Shown one piece after another: positions 36,864 to 44,915 of a stretch of DNA of 64,000 nt. Numbering within the stretch: position 1 is the stretch's first letter; every line of letters starts with the position of its first letter. The stretch comes from an uncultured Prevotellaceae bacterium. Lineage in GTDB: Bacteria > Bacteroidota > Bacteroidia > Bacteroidales > Bacteroidaceae. Where the stretch lies: positions 1 through 64,000 of the forward strand of contig CACXMM010000005.1 in assembly GCA_902768785.1 (NCBI GenBank), read 5' to 3'. The notes under the pieces are model-generated. The model was not told where the DNA came from, ran no database searches, and worked only from the letters and a program-made list of their open reading frames with translations. Position numbers and translations under genes: made by a program.

Positions 36864-36871
36864 TACTTTTG
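36864..36871 (+). promoter_or_regulatory. -7 element of the ECF sigma gene
   Basis: TACTTTTG matches TAnnTTTG, 26 nt before the ATG at 36898. No TTTG lies 19-20 bases upstream. Confidence 0.4.
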
Positions 36872-36897
36872 CAGTCATGTTTTAATCATTGAGAGAG

Positions 36898-37473
36898 ATG
36901 TCTTCCGAAGAGCGTGATCTGAATCTGGATGTGATCCACCAATGGAGCAATCTGTCCTTGCAGATGCTTTATAGAGTGTTCTATAAGGCATTGGTGGGTT
37001 TTGCCGTGCAGATGGTGGAGGAGCGTCAGATAGCGGAGGACATCATTCAGGAGGTGTTTTTCAATACCTGGCGGAAGAAGAATGTCTTCCAATCGGTGGG
37101 TACTTTAAAGGCCTATCTCTATAATTCCACCCGTAACGAGTGCATCAACCATATCCGTCGCCGTCAGGTACGGCAAGAACATGTGAAGCGCATCGAGGAG
37201 GCCTACCGTGAGATGCGCACCGATGGGAATATGGAACTGCTGCTACATAAGGAGGAGGTATATCGGCAGTTGTTCGTTGCCATCGACCAGTTGCCGCCGA
37301 AGCAGCGTGAGATTTTCCTGCTGGCCATGAAGGGGAAGAAGAACACCGAGATAGCTGAAGCGATGGGCATCACGTTGAACACAGTAAAGAAACAGCGGCA
37401 GAGAGGTCTTGAGTCGCTACGTGCAACGATGCGTCCAGAAGCCTTCCTGCTGCTGCTTGGGATATTTCATTGA
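36898..37473 (+). CDS. ECF-type RNA polymerase sigma factor
   Basis: 191 residues from ATG 36898 (a TTG lies nine bases upstream). Region 2 (VQMVEERQIAEDIIQEVFFNTWRK) and region 4 (LPPKQREIFLLAMKGKKNTEIAEAMGITLNTVKKQRQRG) are present. It belongs to the Bacteroides-type ECF group that normally precedes a FecR anti-sigma gene and a SusC/SusD pair. No anti-sigma follows here: the next genes are a carboxylesterase on the other strand and a leucine-rich-repeat protein. Targets are unknown. Confidence 0.85.
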   Translation: MSSEERDLNLDVIHQWSNLSLQMLYRVFYKALVGFAVQMVEERQIAEDIIQEVFFNTWRKKNVFQSVGTLKAYLYNSTRNECINHIRRRQVRQEHVKRIEEAYREMRTDGNMELLLHKEEVYRQLFVAIDQLPPKQREIFLLAMKGKKNTEIAEAMGITLNTVKKQRQRGLESLRATMRPEAFLLLLGIFH

Positions 37474-37475
37474 GG

Positions 37476-37503
37476 CCACCCCCACCCCTCCATAAGGAGG
37501 GGC
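37476..37503. repeat. Palindromic element D, copy after the sigma gene
   Basis: CCCCACCCCTCCATAAGGAGGGG is the same CCCCTCC...GGAGGGG hairpin with a shorter loop, immediately after the sigma-gene stop. Confidence 0.65.
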
Positions 37504-37552
37504 TTTCGTGCCCACGTTCCTCCGTACTCACGGGCTTTCGTGCCCACGTTCC
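37500..37552. repeat. 21-bp direct repeat, two copies, 32-bp period
   Basis: GGGCTTTCGTGCCCACGTTCC occurs at 37500-37520 and again at 37532-37552. It lies between the ECF sigma gene and the carboxylesterase. A degenerate version is in the ompH-murI spacer near 20279-20302. Confidence 0.65.
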
Positions 37553-37558
37553 CTCGAA

Positions 37559-39079
37559 TTATCTTCCGAATCCGAAACCGAAGCCTTGCTGCGGAGCTTT
37601 CTCCGGATCACCGAAGAACGAGGCCTCATCGTCCTTGTCATTCAGTTTGAACACCATGAACTTCGGGTTCTTTGATGTACAGGGAGCCCATGCGCCACCC
37701 TTCGGTCCGTTGGGATCACTATACTTGGCGAAGTTCGTCCATGCTGTCAGCATCTTCTCCGAGAGATCCCAGTCACCCTTTGTCCAAGGACGCCAGCAGT
37801 GCTTCAGACTCTTGAACACGAACCAAAGGTCGCTGGAGTGGAAGGCACCGCGCAGACGCTGTGTCACCTCTGGGTGGGAGCCGTCATCAGGCAGCGGACG
37901 AGCGAACTCGTAAGCCCAAGCCTTTCCACCCTTGCTCTCGCGGACCTTACAGAACTCTGCAATGCCTGCACCCATGTCACCCATGTCGTTGAGGGTGTAG
38001 CCAATCATATAGGGCACATCTGCCAACGATCCTTCGCGTGTGGCATCGTCGAAGCTCTTCACACTGACATAACCGTCGATCATCGGCATGAAGCCCATTC
38101 CCATGCGCATCATTCCCATCATACCGCCGCCTTGCTGTCCGGCATTGTTCACCTGTGCGTAGATAGTAGGCAGTGCGAAGATTGTCTCCGTAGAAGCCTG
38201 GCGCATCTTCTGCAGGTCGGTCATACCTGCCCAGTCGAACATCTTCTTGGCATTGGCAGCAGCATCCTCGATGGAACCGCCACTGCGGCGACCGCCTATC
38301 ATACCACCGCCATTGGGATTGGGAACGGCAATACCGCTGGCACTCATGATCACTGCCTTGTGGAACAAGCCACGTGCCAGGGGTGACTCACAGAGCGTAC
38401 GTACACTACCACCACCGGCACTCTGTCCGAAGATCGTCACGTTGTTGGGATCACCGCCGAACTGTGCGATATTCTTCTTAATCCATTTCAAGGCCTCGAT
38501 CTGATCCAGGATACCGTAGTTGCCGGAAACATGATTCGGACTCTCTTCCGTCAGTAAGGGATGAGCCAGGAATCCGAAGATACCTAAACGGTAGTTGATG
38601 CTGACGAGCACCACATCCTTGGCACCCCATTCCTGTCCGTCGAACTCAGGCTCGGAACCGAATCCCTCGCGGTAGCCGCCACCATGGATCCACAGGGCCA
38701 CAGGCAGTTTCTTACCCACCTTCCCAGGAGCCTTCGTCCATACGTTCAGATACAGACAGTCCTCACTGAAGGCTGCCTCCTTGCCATAGCCCCACTCCGT
38801 GTAGTAGCCGCCGGTATATTGTATAGCCTGATAGCTTGGACGACCGAAGGTGTCACAGATCTTCACGCCTTTCCAAGGTACTACGGGCTGTGGAGCCTTC
38901 CAGCGGTTCTCCCTGATGGGAGGGGCAGCATAAGGGATGCCGCGATAGACATACACATCAGGATGATCGTCGGCAAACACACCTTGTACCTGACCACCTT
39001 CAATCGTTAACACGGGGTTTTCTGCAGCATGAGCAGACAGGGCTACCAAGAGCAGTAGCGGTAAGAATAATTTTTTCAT
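37559..39079 (-). CDS. Type-B carboxylesterase, secreted
   Basis: 506 residues with a signal peptide (MKKLFLPLLLLVALSAHAA). Fold markers are PVALWIHGGGYREGFGSEPEFDG (oxyanion hole), the nucleophile in IFGQSAGGGSV (GQSAG in place of GESAG), and a late HSSDLWFVF His. A Met/Gly-rich insertion (QQGGGMMGMMRMGMGFM, about residues 312-330) and a C-terminus of GFGFGFGR are unusual. It may deacylate plant polymers; no substrate can be given. Codon use resembles the neighbours. Confidence 0.87.
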   Translation of the reverse strand: MKKLFLPLLLLVALSAHAAENPVLTIEGGQVQGVFADDHPDVYVYRGIPYAAPPIRENRWKAPQPVVPWKGVKICDTFGRPSYQAIQYTGGYYTEWGYGKEAAFSEDCLYLNVWTKAPGKVGKKLPVALWIHGGGYREGFGSEPEFDGQEWGAKDVVLVSINYRLGIFGFLAHPLLTEESPNHVSGNYGILDQIEALKWIKKNIAQFGGDPNNVTIFGQSAGGGSVRTLCESPLARGLFHKAVIMSASGIAVPNPNGGGMIGGRRSGGSIEDAAANAKKMFDWAGMTDLQKMRQASTETIFALPTIYAQVNNAGQQGGGMMGMMRMGMGFMPMIDGYVSVKSFDDATREGSLADVPYMIGYTLNDMGDMGAGIAEFCKVRESKGGKAWAYEFARPLPDDGSHPEVTQRLRGAFHSSDLWFVFKSLKHCWRPWTKGDWDLSEKMLTAWTNFAKYSDPNGPKGGAWAPCTSKNPKFMVFKLNDKDDEASFFGDPEKAPQQGFGFGFGR

Positions 39080-39191
39080 AATAAGTTATTATTATACAAT
39101 TGTACAGTTGTTTAGGGATAATAATGTTCTTTTGACTGTTAAACTTATAAAAAGTTTAAACTGATTTTCGTTTTTTTTCATTTATTTGTCT

Positions 39192-39199
39192 TATCTTTG
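39192..39199 (+). promoter_or_regulatory. -7 element of the LRR gene
   Basis: TATCTTTG lies 38 nt before the ATG at 39237. No TTTG is found at the standard distance. Its position and match make it the likely promoter. Confidence 0.5.
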
Positions 39200-39236
39200 T
39201 AACAACTCAATAACAATCTTTAAAATAGGTACCATT

Positions 39237-42137
39237 ATGAAAACTAAAGAAACGACAAATAGGGGAATAGGGAAGTGCATCATCTTCCTGATGGTCATAC
39301 TTTTTTCAACCGTATCTTTCTCTGCCCATGCCAAGTCCTACGGCTTCAAGATAGGCGGCGTGGAAGTCACCTCCGACAACTATAGCAACGTGACGGGTGA
39401 CAACATCAGTGGCACAGTGAAGTACAACACAACCACCAATACTGTGACGCTGACCTATGTCACCATTAACCGCACGTCCTCCGACGGCCGATGCATAGAT
39501 AACTTCAACAACTCTGGACTCATTGTAGAACTGAAGGGGACGAACAACCTTACCGCTAAAACCTCTCCCGTGAAACTTCAGAAAGAAACCACATTCAAGG
39601 CCACGTCTGGAAGTACCACCAACATTGAAGGCAGGGAGGGCAACGCCAATGGTATATATGTCACCGCCGAAAGAGGATTTTACGTCAACTTCGAAGGAAC
39701 GGGAACCATCAACATCAAGTCGGACAATGATGCCGCCTTCTGGCGCAGCAGCTACGACTCCTACGCCCCCATACGTGCTTTCTTCAAGGGACCCAAGGTC
39801 AACATACAGGGAGTGAAGGGAGATCTTGTCAACATTGACATAACGTTTAGCGGGGGTGAGGTAACCTTGAAAGCCACCAACAGCCAGAGCACACCCAACG
39901 TCATCAGCTGCGGAATTACCCTCCAGGAAAAGATGGCCATCCTGAAGCCATGGGGTGCCACCGTTTCGGGAAACACCATCAAGGTCAACAATCCCGTTTA
40001 CTCAACTGATATCCTCATCAGCTCCAACTATGTGGCACTTCTGACCGAAGACTACTTCCCCGACACCAACTTCCGCAACTACATGCAGACGCTCTACTCG
40101 AAGGGCTACATCACCGAAAGCGACGTGGCGGCACGGACATCACTCAGTGCTTACAACCAAAACATTGCATGGATGAAGGGCATTGAATACTTCACGGAGC
40201 TGAAGACACTCTACGTACAGGGCAACCCCAACCTCTCACAACTCGACCTTACCAGCAACAAGATACTGGAAAACCTCGTTTGCTCAGAATGTAATATCAG
40301 CTCACTCCTCATTCAGGGGCTCAACAAACTGAAGACCATCAACTGCTCGAACAATGCGCTGACCTACGTCAACCTTTCCACCAACACCGCGTTGGAGAGC
40401 CTCAACATCGAAAACAACGCGCTCAACTCTATCAACGTCGCCAACTGCACCAATCTGATTTTTCTCAACTGTGCCAGAAACAATCTCACCACCCTCACCG
40501 CGGAATACCTCCCGAAACTGCAAACCCTCAGTTGCCATGACTGCACATCGCTGAAAACCCTCAAGTGCAGGTACAATGCGCTGACAGAACTCGATATTAC
40601 CGGGTGTGCAAATCTTGAGACCTTACAATGCGGAACCAACAAATTCACAACCCTCGAAATCAACGGTTTCTCCAAGCTGAACATACTCGACTGCTCGGCA
40701 TGCAATTTGCTCACATCGCTTAATTGCAGCAACAACGCCCTGACGGAGCTTTACGTTTCAGAATGTAATGAACTCGCCACCATCAACTGCAATTTTAACA
40801 AATTCACCACCCTCAGAATCAACAACTTGCCAAGCCTCTATGAACTTCGCTGCGCCAACGCCTACCTGGAAACCCTCGACTGTCGCTACAACACGTTAGA
40901 TGATATTTATTTAACGAATTCTTCGTTAGAGGGATATTCTTTAAAAAATCTATACCTCGGTGGTAATGATTTCTATAGTTTATCATTAACTTCCGAAGAA
41001 TTTGAAACAGTGGAGACACTTGACGTAAGCAATAGCATGCGATTGGAATATTTAACTATCGAAGATTTTAATTCTCTTCAGAACCTTAACGTGTCTGGAT
41101 GCCCCAATATGGAAGTAATAGCAATTACAAATACGTCTCTCACTTCGCTCGATGTGTCGGGTTTATCCAATCTACGGAAATTAACTTGTAATGATAATCA
41201 TCTCGAAACACTCAACATGTCAGGATGTACAGAATTGACTGTGTTGAATTGTGAAAACAACTCGCTCACATCGCTCGATGTATCCGGGTTAATCTATCTT
41301 AATGATTTTAATTGTAATGATAACTCGCTCAACTCGCTCGATGTATCCGGGTTAGACAATCTTTATTATTTATATTGTAACAACAACTCGCTCAACTCAC
41401 TCAATCTGCAGGACAACTCAAATTTACGAAAATTATACTGTTCAAATAATTCCATCAATTCGCTCAATCTGACCAATTGCAATTATTTAGGATATCTATA
41501 TTGTAATAATAATCAAATCAATTCTCTCAATTTACCAACGGGCCATTTAGTAGAATTTGATTGTAGCTATAATTCCCTCACCTCGCTCAACCTTTCAGGA
41601 ATGCTCATTGAACGTTTGGTCTGTAACAACAACAAGCTGACATCCCTCAACATCCCATCGGAATATATAATATATTTGGAATGCCAGAACAACCGGCTCA
41701 CCTCGCTGACAGTGCCGAGCATCAATAGGCTCGAATATGTGAAATGCTACGGCAACCGCCTTCAAGAACAGGCGATGAACAACCTGATCATTGCACTAAG
41801 TGTGAATGAGCCAAGCGTTTGGAATTGGATAATGGACAAATACGTGATCTACGCCATCAACCTCGGCGACCCCAAAGAGCGGAACATCGTCAACACGGCC
41901 CATGTCAGCACGGCAAAATCGAAAGGATGGAATATCATGTATTCCAAGGACGGAGAAAACTGGACCTATGATTACCCTGGCACTTACACTCCCAACCCCA
42001 TCGCAACAGATGTGCAAGGTGTTGATGCCAATAAGGAAGACGACTCTCCCCGCTATAACCTCGGTGGCCAGCGCGTGAAGAACGACTATAAGGGTATTGT
42101 GGTTGTCGGTGGAAAGAAAGTGGTAGTGAAAGAGTGA
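39237..42137 (+). CDS. Large secreted leucine-rich-repeat protein
   Basis: 966 residues from ATG 39237. Signal sequence MKTKET...LMVILFSTVSFSAHA. Residues ~30-265 are beta-rich (YGFKIGGVEVTSDN...), of no recognised family. From ~290 to ~860 run about 26 leucine-rich repeats of roughly 21 residues, pattern LxxLxCSNNxLTSLDVSG, internalin-like. The C-terminus (RYNLGGQRVKNDYKGIVVVGG) resembles the terminal sorting or anchoring tails of Prevotella surface proteins. The middle (about 40,895-41,570) is much more A/T-rich in codon choice than both ends. Probably an adhesin or host/microbe recognition protein; partner unknown. Confidence 0.85.
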   Translation: MKTKETTNRGIGKCIIFLMVILFSTVSFSAHAKSYGFKIGGVEVTSDNYSNVTGDNISGTVKYNTTTNTVTLTYVTINRTSSDGRCIDNFNNSGLIVELKGTNNLTAKTSPVKLQKETTFKATSGSTTNIEGREGNANGIYVTAERGFYVNFEGTGTINIKSDNDAAFWRSSYDSYAPIRAFFKGPKVNIQGVKGDLVNIDITFSGGEVTLKATNSQSTPNVISCGITLQEKMAILKPWGATVSGNTIKVNNPVYSTDILISSNYVALLTEDYFPDTNFRNYMQTLYSKGYITESDVAARTSLSAYNQNIAWMKGIEYFTELKTLYVQGNPNLSQLDLTSNKILENLVCSECNISSLLIQGLNKLKTINCSNNALTYVNLSTNTALESLNIENNALNSINVANCTNLIFLNCARNNLTTLTAEYLPKLQTLSCHDCTSLKTLKCRYNALTELDITGCANLETLQCGTNKFTTLEINGFSKLNILDCSACNLLTSLNCSNNALTELYVSECNELATINCNFNKFTTLRINNLPSLYELRCANAYLETLDCRYNTLDDIYLTNSSLEGYSLKNLYLGGNDFYSLSLTSEEFETVETLDVSNSMRLEYLTIEDFNSLQNLNVSGCPNMEVIAITNTSLTSLDVSGLSNLRKLTCNDNHLETLNMSGCTELTVLNCENNSLTSLDVSGLIYLNDFNCNDNSLNSLDVSGLDNLYYLYCNNNSLNSLNLQDNSNLRKLYCSNNSINSLNLTNCNYLGYLYCNNNQINSLNLPTGHLVEFDCSYNSLTSLNLSGMLIERLVCNNNKLTSLNIPSEYIIYLECQNNRLTSLTVPSINRLEYVKCYGNRLQEQAMNNLIIALSVNEPSVWNWIMDKYVIYAINLGDPKERNIVNTAHVSTAKSKGWNIMYSKDGENWTYDYPGTYTPNPIATDVQGVDANKEDDSPRYNLGGQRVKNDYKGIVVVGGKKVVVKE

Positions 42138-42175
42138 AATCGATTCCTTAGAATCAGACTCGTTATCCTTCAAAA

Positions 42176-42263
42176 ATGTGCAGAGGCGTTGCACAAGTTG
42201 TGCAAAGGCTCTGCACAAGTTGTGCAACACGTCTGCACAAAGTGTGCAAGGGCTCTGCACAAA
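42176..42263. repeat. Four-unit 22-bp palindrome array 2 (inverted relative to array 1)
   Basis: Units start at 42176, 42198, 42220 and 42242; each is (T)GTGCA, seven or so variable bases, TGCACAA. Read on the minus strand the arms and one centre (GAGCCTT) are identical to array 1. It lies 38 bp after the LRR gene stop and before a duplicated LRR-gene 3' fragment. Confidence 0.85.
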
Positions 42264-42283
42264 CTTGATCTATGGATTTAATC

Positions 42284-42351
42284 ACTCTCCCCGCTATCAC
42301 CTCGGTGGTCAGCGTGTGAAGAACGACTATAGGTATTGTAGTTGTCGGAGG
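42284..42351 (+). pseudogene. Decayed copy of the LRR gene 3' end
   Basis: The segment reads as CTCTCCCCGCTATCACCTCGG... and is an 88-95% copy by eye of the LRR gene at about 42044-42112, encoding RYHLGGQRVKNDY. It has a 2-base deletion after the Asp-Tyr codons that breaks the frame. The last codons of the opposite-strand methyltransferase lie within it. Confidence 0.7.
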
Positions 42352-42875
42352 AACTCCCACATGACGATACCTGCGGTGACGGATACATTCATGGAGTGCT
42401 TCGTCCCGAACTGGGGAATCTCCAGACAGTCATCGCAGGCATCCACCACCTCCTGATGAACACCCTTCACCTCATTGCCAAACACTACGGCATAATGATC
42501 TTTGGAAGGAAGAGCCCGCTCTCCTCGAAGCAGCTCTTGCAATTTTGTACTCCCTTCGCATTGTTCCACGGCATAGACGAAGTAGCCGTTGCGATGCAAG
42601 TCTTCCACGGCTTCGAGGGCTGTGGGGAAGTAACGCCAGGCAACACTGTCCTCACCTCCTAAGGCGGTCTTATGGATCTCAGGATGAGGCGGAGTGGCAG
42701 TGATGCCACAGAGATAGACAGCTTCCACACGGAAGGCATCGGCAGTACGGAACACGCTGCCGATGTTATACATCGACCGCACATCGTCCAGCACCACCAC
42801 CAAAGGCAGCTTCTCGGCTTCCTTGAACTCCTCCACCGACAGCCGGTTAATTTCTATCGTCCTTAGTTTTCTCAT
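42327..42875 (-). CDS. SpoU/TrmH-family RNA 2'-O-ribose methyltransferase
   Basis: 182 residues with the knotted SPOUT motifs: motif 1 LDDVRSMYNIGSVFRTADAF, motif 2 AVVFGNEVKGV, motif 3 IPQFGTKHSMNVSVTAGIVMWE. The N-terminal RNA-binding extension is short. It methylates a ribose in tRNA or rRNA. The final RQLQYL residues and the stop are encoded within the antisense of the duplicated LRR fragment. A low-complexity inverted repeat lies upstream. Confidence 0.88.
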   Translation of the reverse strand: MRKLRTIEINRLSVEEFKEAEKLPLVVVLDDVRSMYNIGSVFRTADAFRVEAVYLCGITATPPHPEIHKTALGGEDSVAWRYFPTALEAVEDLHRNGYFVYAVEQCEGSTKLQELLRGERALPSKDHYAVVFGNEVKGVHQEVVDACDDCLEIPQFGTKHSMNVSVTAGIVMWEFLRQLQYL

Positions 42876-42889
42876 CTATTTGATTTTAT

Positions 42890-43150
42890 TGGGGAGGTTT
42901 TTTTCGAGGAGGGATTTTTTGAGGAGGGGGATTTCGAGGAGTGATTTTTTTTGAGGAGGGGGATTTCGAGGAGTGTGGAGTGAGGAGTGTGGAGTGAGAA
43001 TAGTTCAGAGATAAAGTATTCATATATCTAGCCACTTGTACTTGAAAGCATATCTCACTCCACACTCCTCACTCCACACTCCTCAAAATCTCCACTCCAC
43101 ACTCCACACTCCTCGAAATAAATCCACACTCCTCACTCCACACTCCTTCC
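42890..43150. repeat. Low-complexity inverted-repeat block
   Basis: Left part (about 42,890-42,999) is a run of GAGGAGGG and GAGGAGTGTGGAGTGA units; right part (about 43,050-43,150) is made of their complement, CTCACTCCACACTCCTC. They flank about 50 bases. The block spans the spacer between sufE and the SpoU gene and reaches the sufE stop. Confidence 0.75.
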
Positions 43151-43600
43151 CTTGTACGCCAAAGCATAGGCCCGCATCTGCTTCACCATGGCCAGCAGAC
43201 CATTGGAGCGAGTGGGTGACAGGTGTTCTTTCAGTCCGATCTCCTCAATGAAATAGAGATCGGCATCCAGGATCTCCTGGGGCGTATGACCGCTGAGCAC
43301 GCGGATGAGCAGGGCCACGATTCCCTTCACGATGAGCGCATCGCTCTCTGCCGTAAAGAAAAGCTTCCCATCGGTGTAGTCAGCTTGCAGCCACACCCTA
43401 CTCTGACAGCCGTCAATCAAGTTACTTTCTGTCTTGTATTGCTCTGCCAGCGGCTCCTGTTCGTTGCCGAGGTCTATCAGCAGCTGGTACTTGTCCATCC
43501 AGTCGTCTAAGCTGGAGAACTCTTCTATAATCTCGTCTTGAATATCGTTGATGGTCATATCTGTCATTTGCTTGATAATCATTGGGTTTCTACGATTCAT
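43133..43600 (-). CDS. sufE: SufE-family sulfur acceptor
   Basis: 155 residues if ATG 43600 is used (overlapping the preceding stop as ATGA). ATG 43558 (MTINDIQDEIIEEF) would match the family start more closely. The conserved active Cys lies in NLIDGCQSRVW, and the C-terminal helix LSPTRSNGLLAMVKQMRAYA is typical. It accepts persulfide from the cysteine desulfurase SufS in Fe-S assembly. SufS is not in the window. Translational coupling to the U32 peptidase gene is suggested by the overlap. Confidence 0.87.
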   Translation of the reverse strand: MNRRNPMIIKQMTDMTINDIQDEIIEEFSSLDDWMDKYQLLIDLGNEQEPLAEQYKTESNLIDGCQSRVWLQADYTDGKLFFTAESDALIVKGIVALLIRVLSGHTPQEILDADLYFIEEIGLKEHLSPTRSNGLLAMVKQMRAYALAYKGRSVE

Positions 43601-44853
43601 TCAGTCTCAGCAGGATCCAGACGGAACAGCTTATCACTGGGGCGCACCTTAGCACTGACGGCTATGGAGACGCGCGTTCCCTGCTGGGCTATCTCCACAG
43701 GACCGTTGTCACCGTGGATCTCATCGGCAGTGACATACATGACACCCGTGGTGGGACCCGTGATGAGCATCTTGTCACCCACCTTGAAGGTGTTCGCCTC
43801 CACGGAGAACTCCGCTACACCCAGCTTCGAGAAATATTTCACACCCCTGCCGATATATACCTTCCGCTCCGTGGCATTGGAACCATAGTTCTTGTTCCAC
43901 TCCCCCATGAGCTGTCCCTGATAATAGCCGTCCCAGAACCCGCGGTTAAAGACGCGTGCCAGTCGCTCGTCCCACTCATCCTTCTTCTCATTGGTAAACG
44001 TACCGTCGAGCACGCTCTGGATGGCTTCCTTGTAACAGCGCACCACGGTATAGACATATTCAGGACCGCGGGCACGACCTTCTATCTTAAACACCCGCAC
44101 ACCTGCCTTCATCATCCGATCGATGAAACGCACGGTCTTGAGATCCTTCGGACTCATCAGGTACTTGTTATCCACCTCGATCTGATGTCCTGTCTCTGCA
44201 TCAGTGAGGAGATATGAGCGACGGCAGATCTGCACGCACTCACCACGGTTCGCAGAACGATTGGCCGCATCCAGACTCATATAGCACTTTCCCGAAATGG
44301 CCATGCACAGGGCTCCATGACAGAACATCTCAATGCGGATGGGCTGTCCGGAGGGACCGCAGATATGCTGTTCCACCGCCTGACGGTGAATCTCTTCCAC
44401 CTGTTCCATGTTCAACTCACGTGCCAGTACCACCACATCGGCAAACTGGGCATAGAAACGCAGGGCCTCGATGTTCGAGATATTCAGCTGCGTACTGAGA
44501 TGCACCTCTTGTCCTACCTCACGACAGTAGGTCATCACGGCCACGTCGGAGGCGATGACAGCGCTGATCTTCGCCTCCTTGGCAGCATCGATGATCTCGC
44601 GCATCAGTGGCAGATCCTCCCCGTAGATAATGGTGTTCACCGTGAGGTAGGTCTTGACGCCCCGTTCCTCGCAGGTCTGGGCAATGCTCCGCAGATCGTT
44701 GATGGTGAACGTCGAAGCGGAATGGGCCCGCATGTTCAGCTTCTCGATACCGAAGTAGATGGAGTCGGCTCCTGCCTGCAAGGCTGCCGCCAGACTTTCC
44801 TGCGAGCCTACGGGTGCCATGATTTCAAAATCCGAAAGCTTTTCTTCTATCAT
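43597..44853 (-). CDS. Peptidase U32-family protein
   Basis: 418 residues from ATG 44853. The frame can be extended to a TTG but the promoter lies there. Family hallmarks: FEIMAPVGSQESLAAALQAGADSIYFG at the N-terminus, EMFCHGALCMAISGKCYMS with CVQICRRSYL cysteines, and the KIEGRARGPEYV motif. Members of this family (YegQ/TrhP-like) take part in tRNA or rRNA hydroxylation, and some are collagenase-like. The -7 element TACCTTTG ends only four bases before the start, implying a leaderless mRNA. Confidence 0.85.
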   Translation of the reverse strand: MIEEKLSDFEIMAPVGSQESLAAALQAGADSIYFGIEKLNMRAHSASTFTINDLRSIAQTCEERGVKTYLTVNTIIYGEDLPLMREIIDAAKEAKISAVIASDVAVMTYCREVGQEVHLSTQLNISNIEALRFYAQFADVVVLARELNMEQVEEIHRQAVEQHICGPSGQPIRIEMFCHGALCMAISGKCYMSLDAANRSANRGECVQICRRSYLLTDAETGHQIEVDNKYLMSPKDLKTVRFIDRMMKAGVRVFKIEGRARGPEYVYTVVRCYKEAIQSVLDGTFTNEKKDEWDERLARVFNRGFWDGYYQGQLMGEWNKNYGSNATERKVYIGRGVKYFSKLGVAEFSVEANTFKVGDKMLITGPTTGVMYVTADEIHGDNGPVEIAQQGTRVSIAVSAKVRPSDKLFRLDPAETE

Positions 44854-44857
44854 GGTG

Positions 44858-44865
44858 CAAAGGTA
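44858..44865 (-). promoter_or_regulatory. -7 element overlapping the U32 start, leaderless
   Basis: Minus-strand TACCTTTG with CTTG about 17 bases upstream; ATG 44853 begins four bases later. Confidence 0.6.
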
Positions 44866-44915
44866 CAAAAAAACACGGATACCAAGGATATAATAGGAAA
44901 GATTTTATTCCTCAC

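Larger units (their letters stand above)
36213..36897. other. 685-bp gene-free region
   Basis: It contains the promoter repeat A2 (36240-36400), repeat B in reverse (36395-36478), an unexplained moderately GC-rich segment (36480-36560), an AT-rich stretch, and the -7 element of the ECF sigma gene (36864-36871). Open frames of 81-86 codons at 36439-36714 on both strands look random, with no signal or motif. I see no tRNA. Confidence 0.6.

Noticed and set aside
39237-42137. Frameshift or assembly break in the LRR gene at the composition change
   Set aside because: The frame is open and the 21-residue repeat register is kept through both borders, so the A/T-rich block is real coding sequence.
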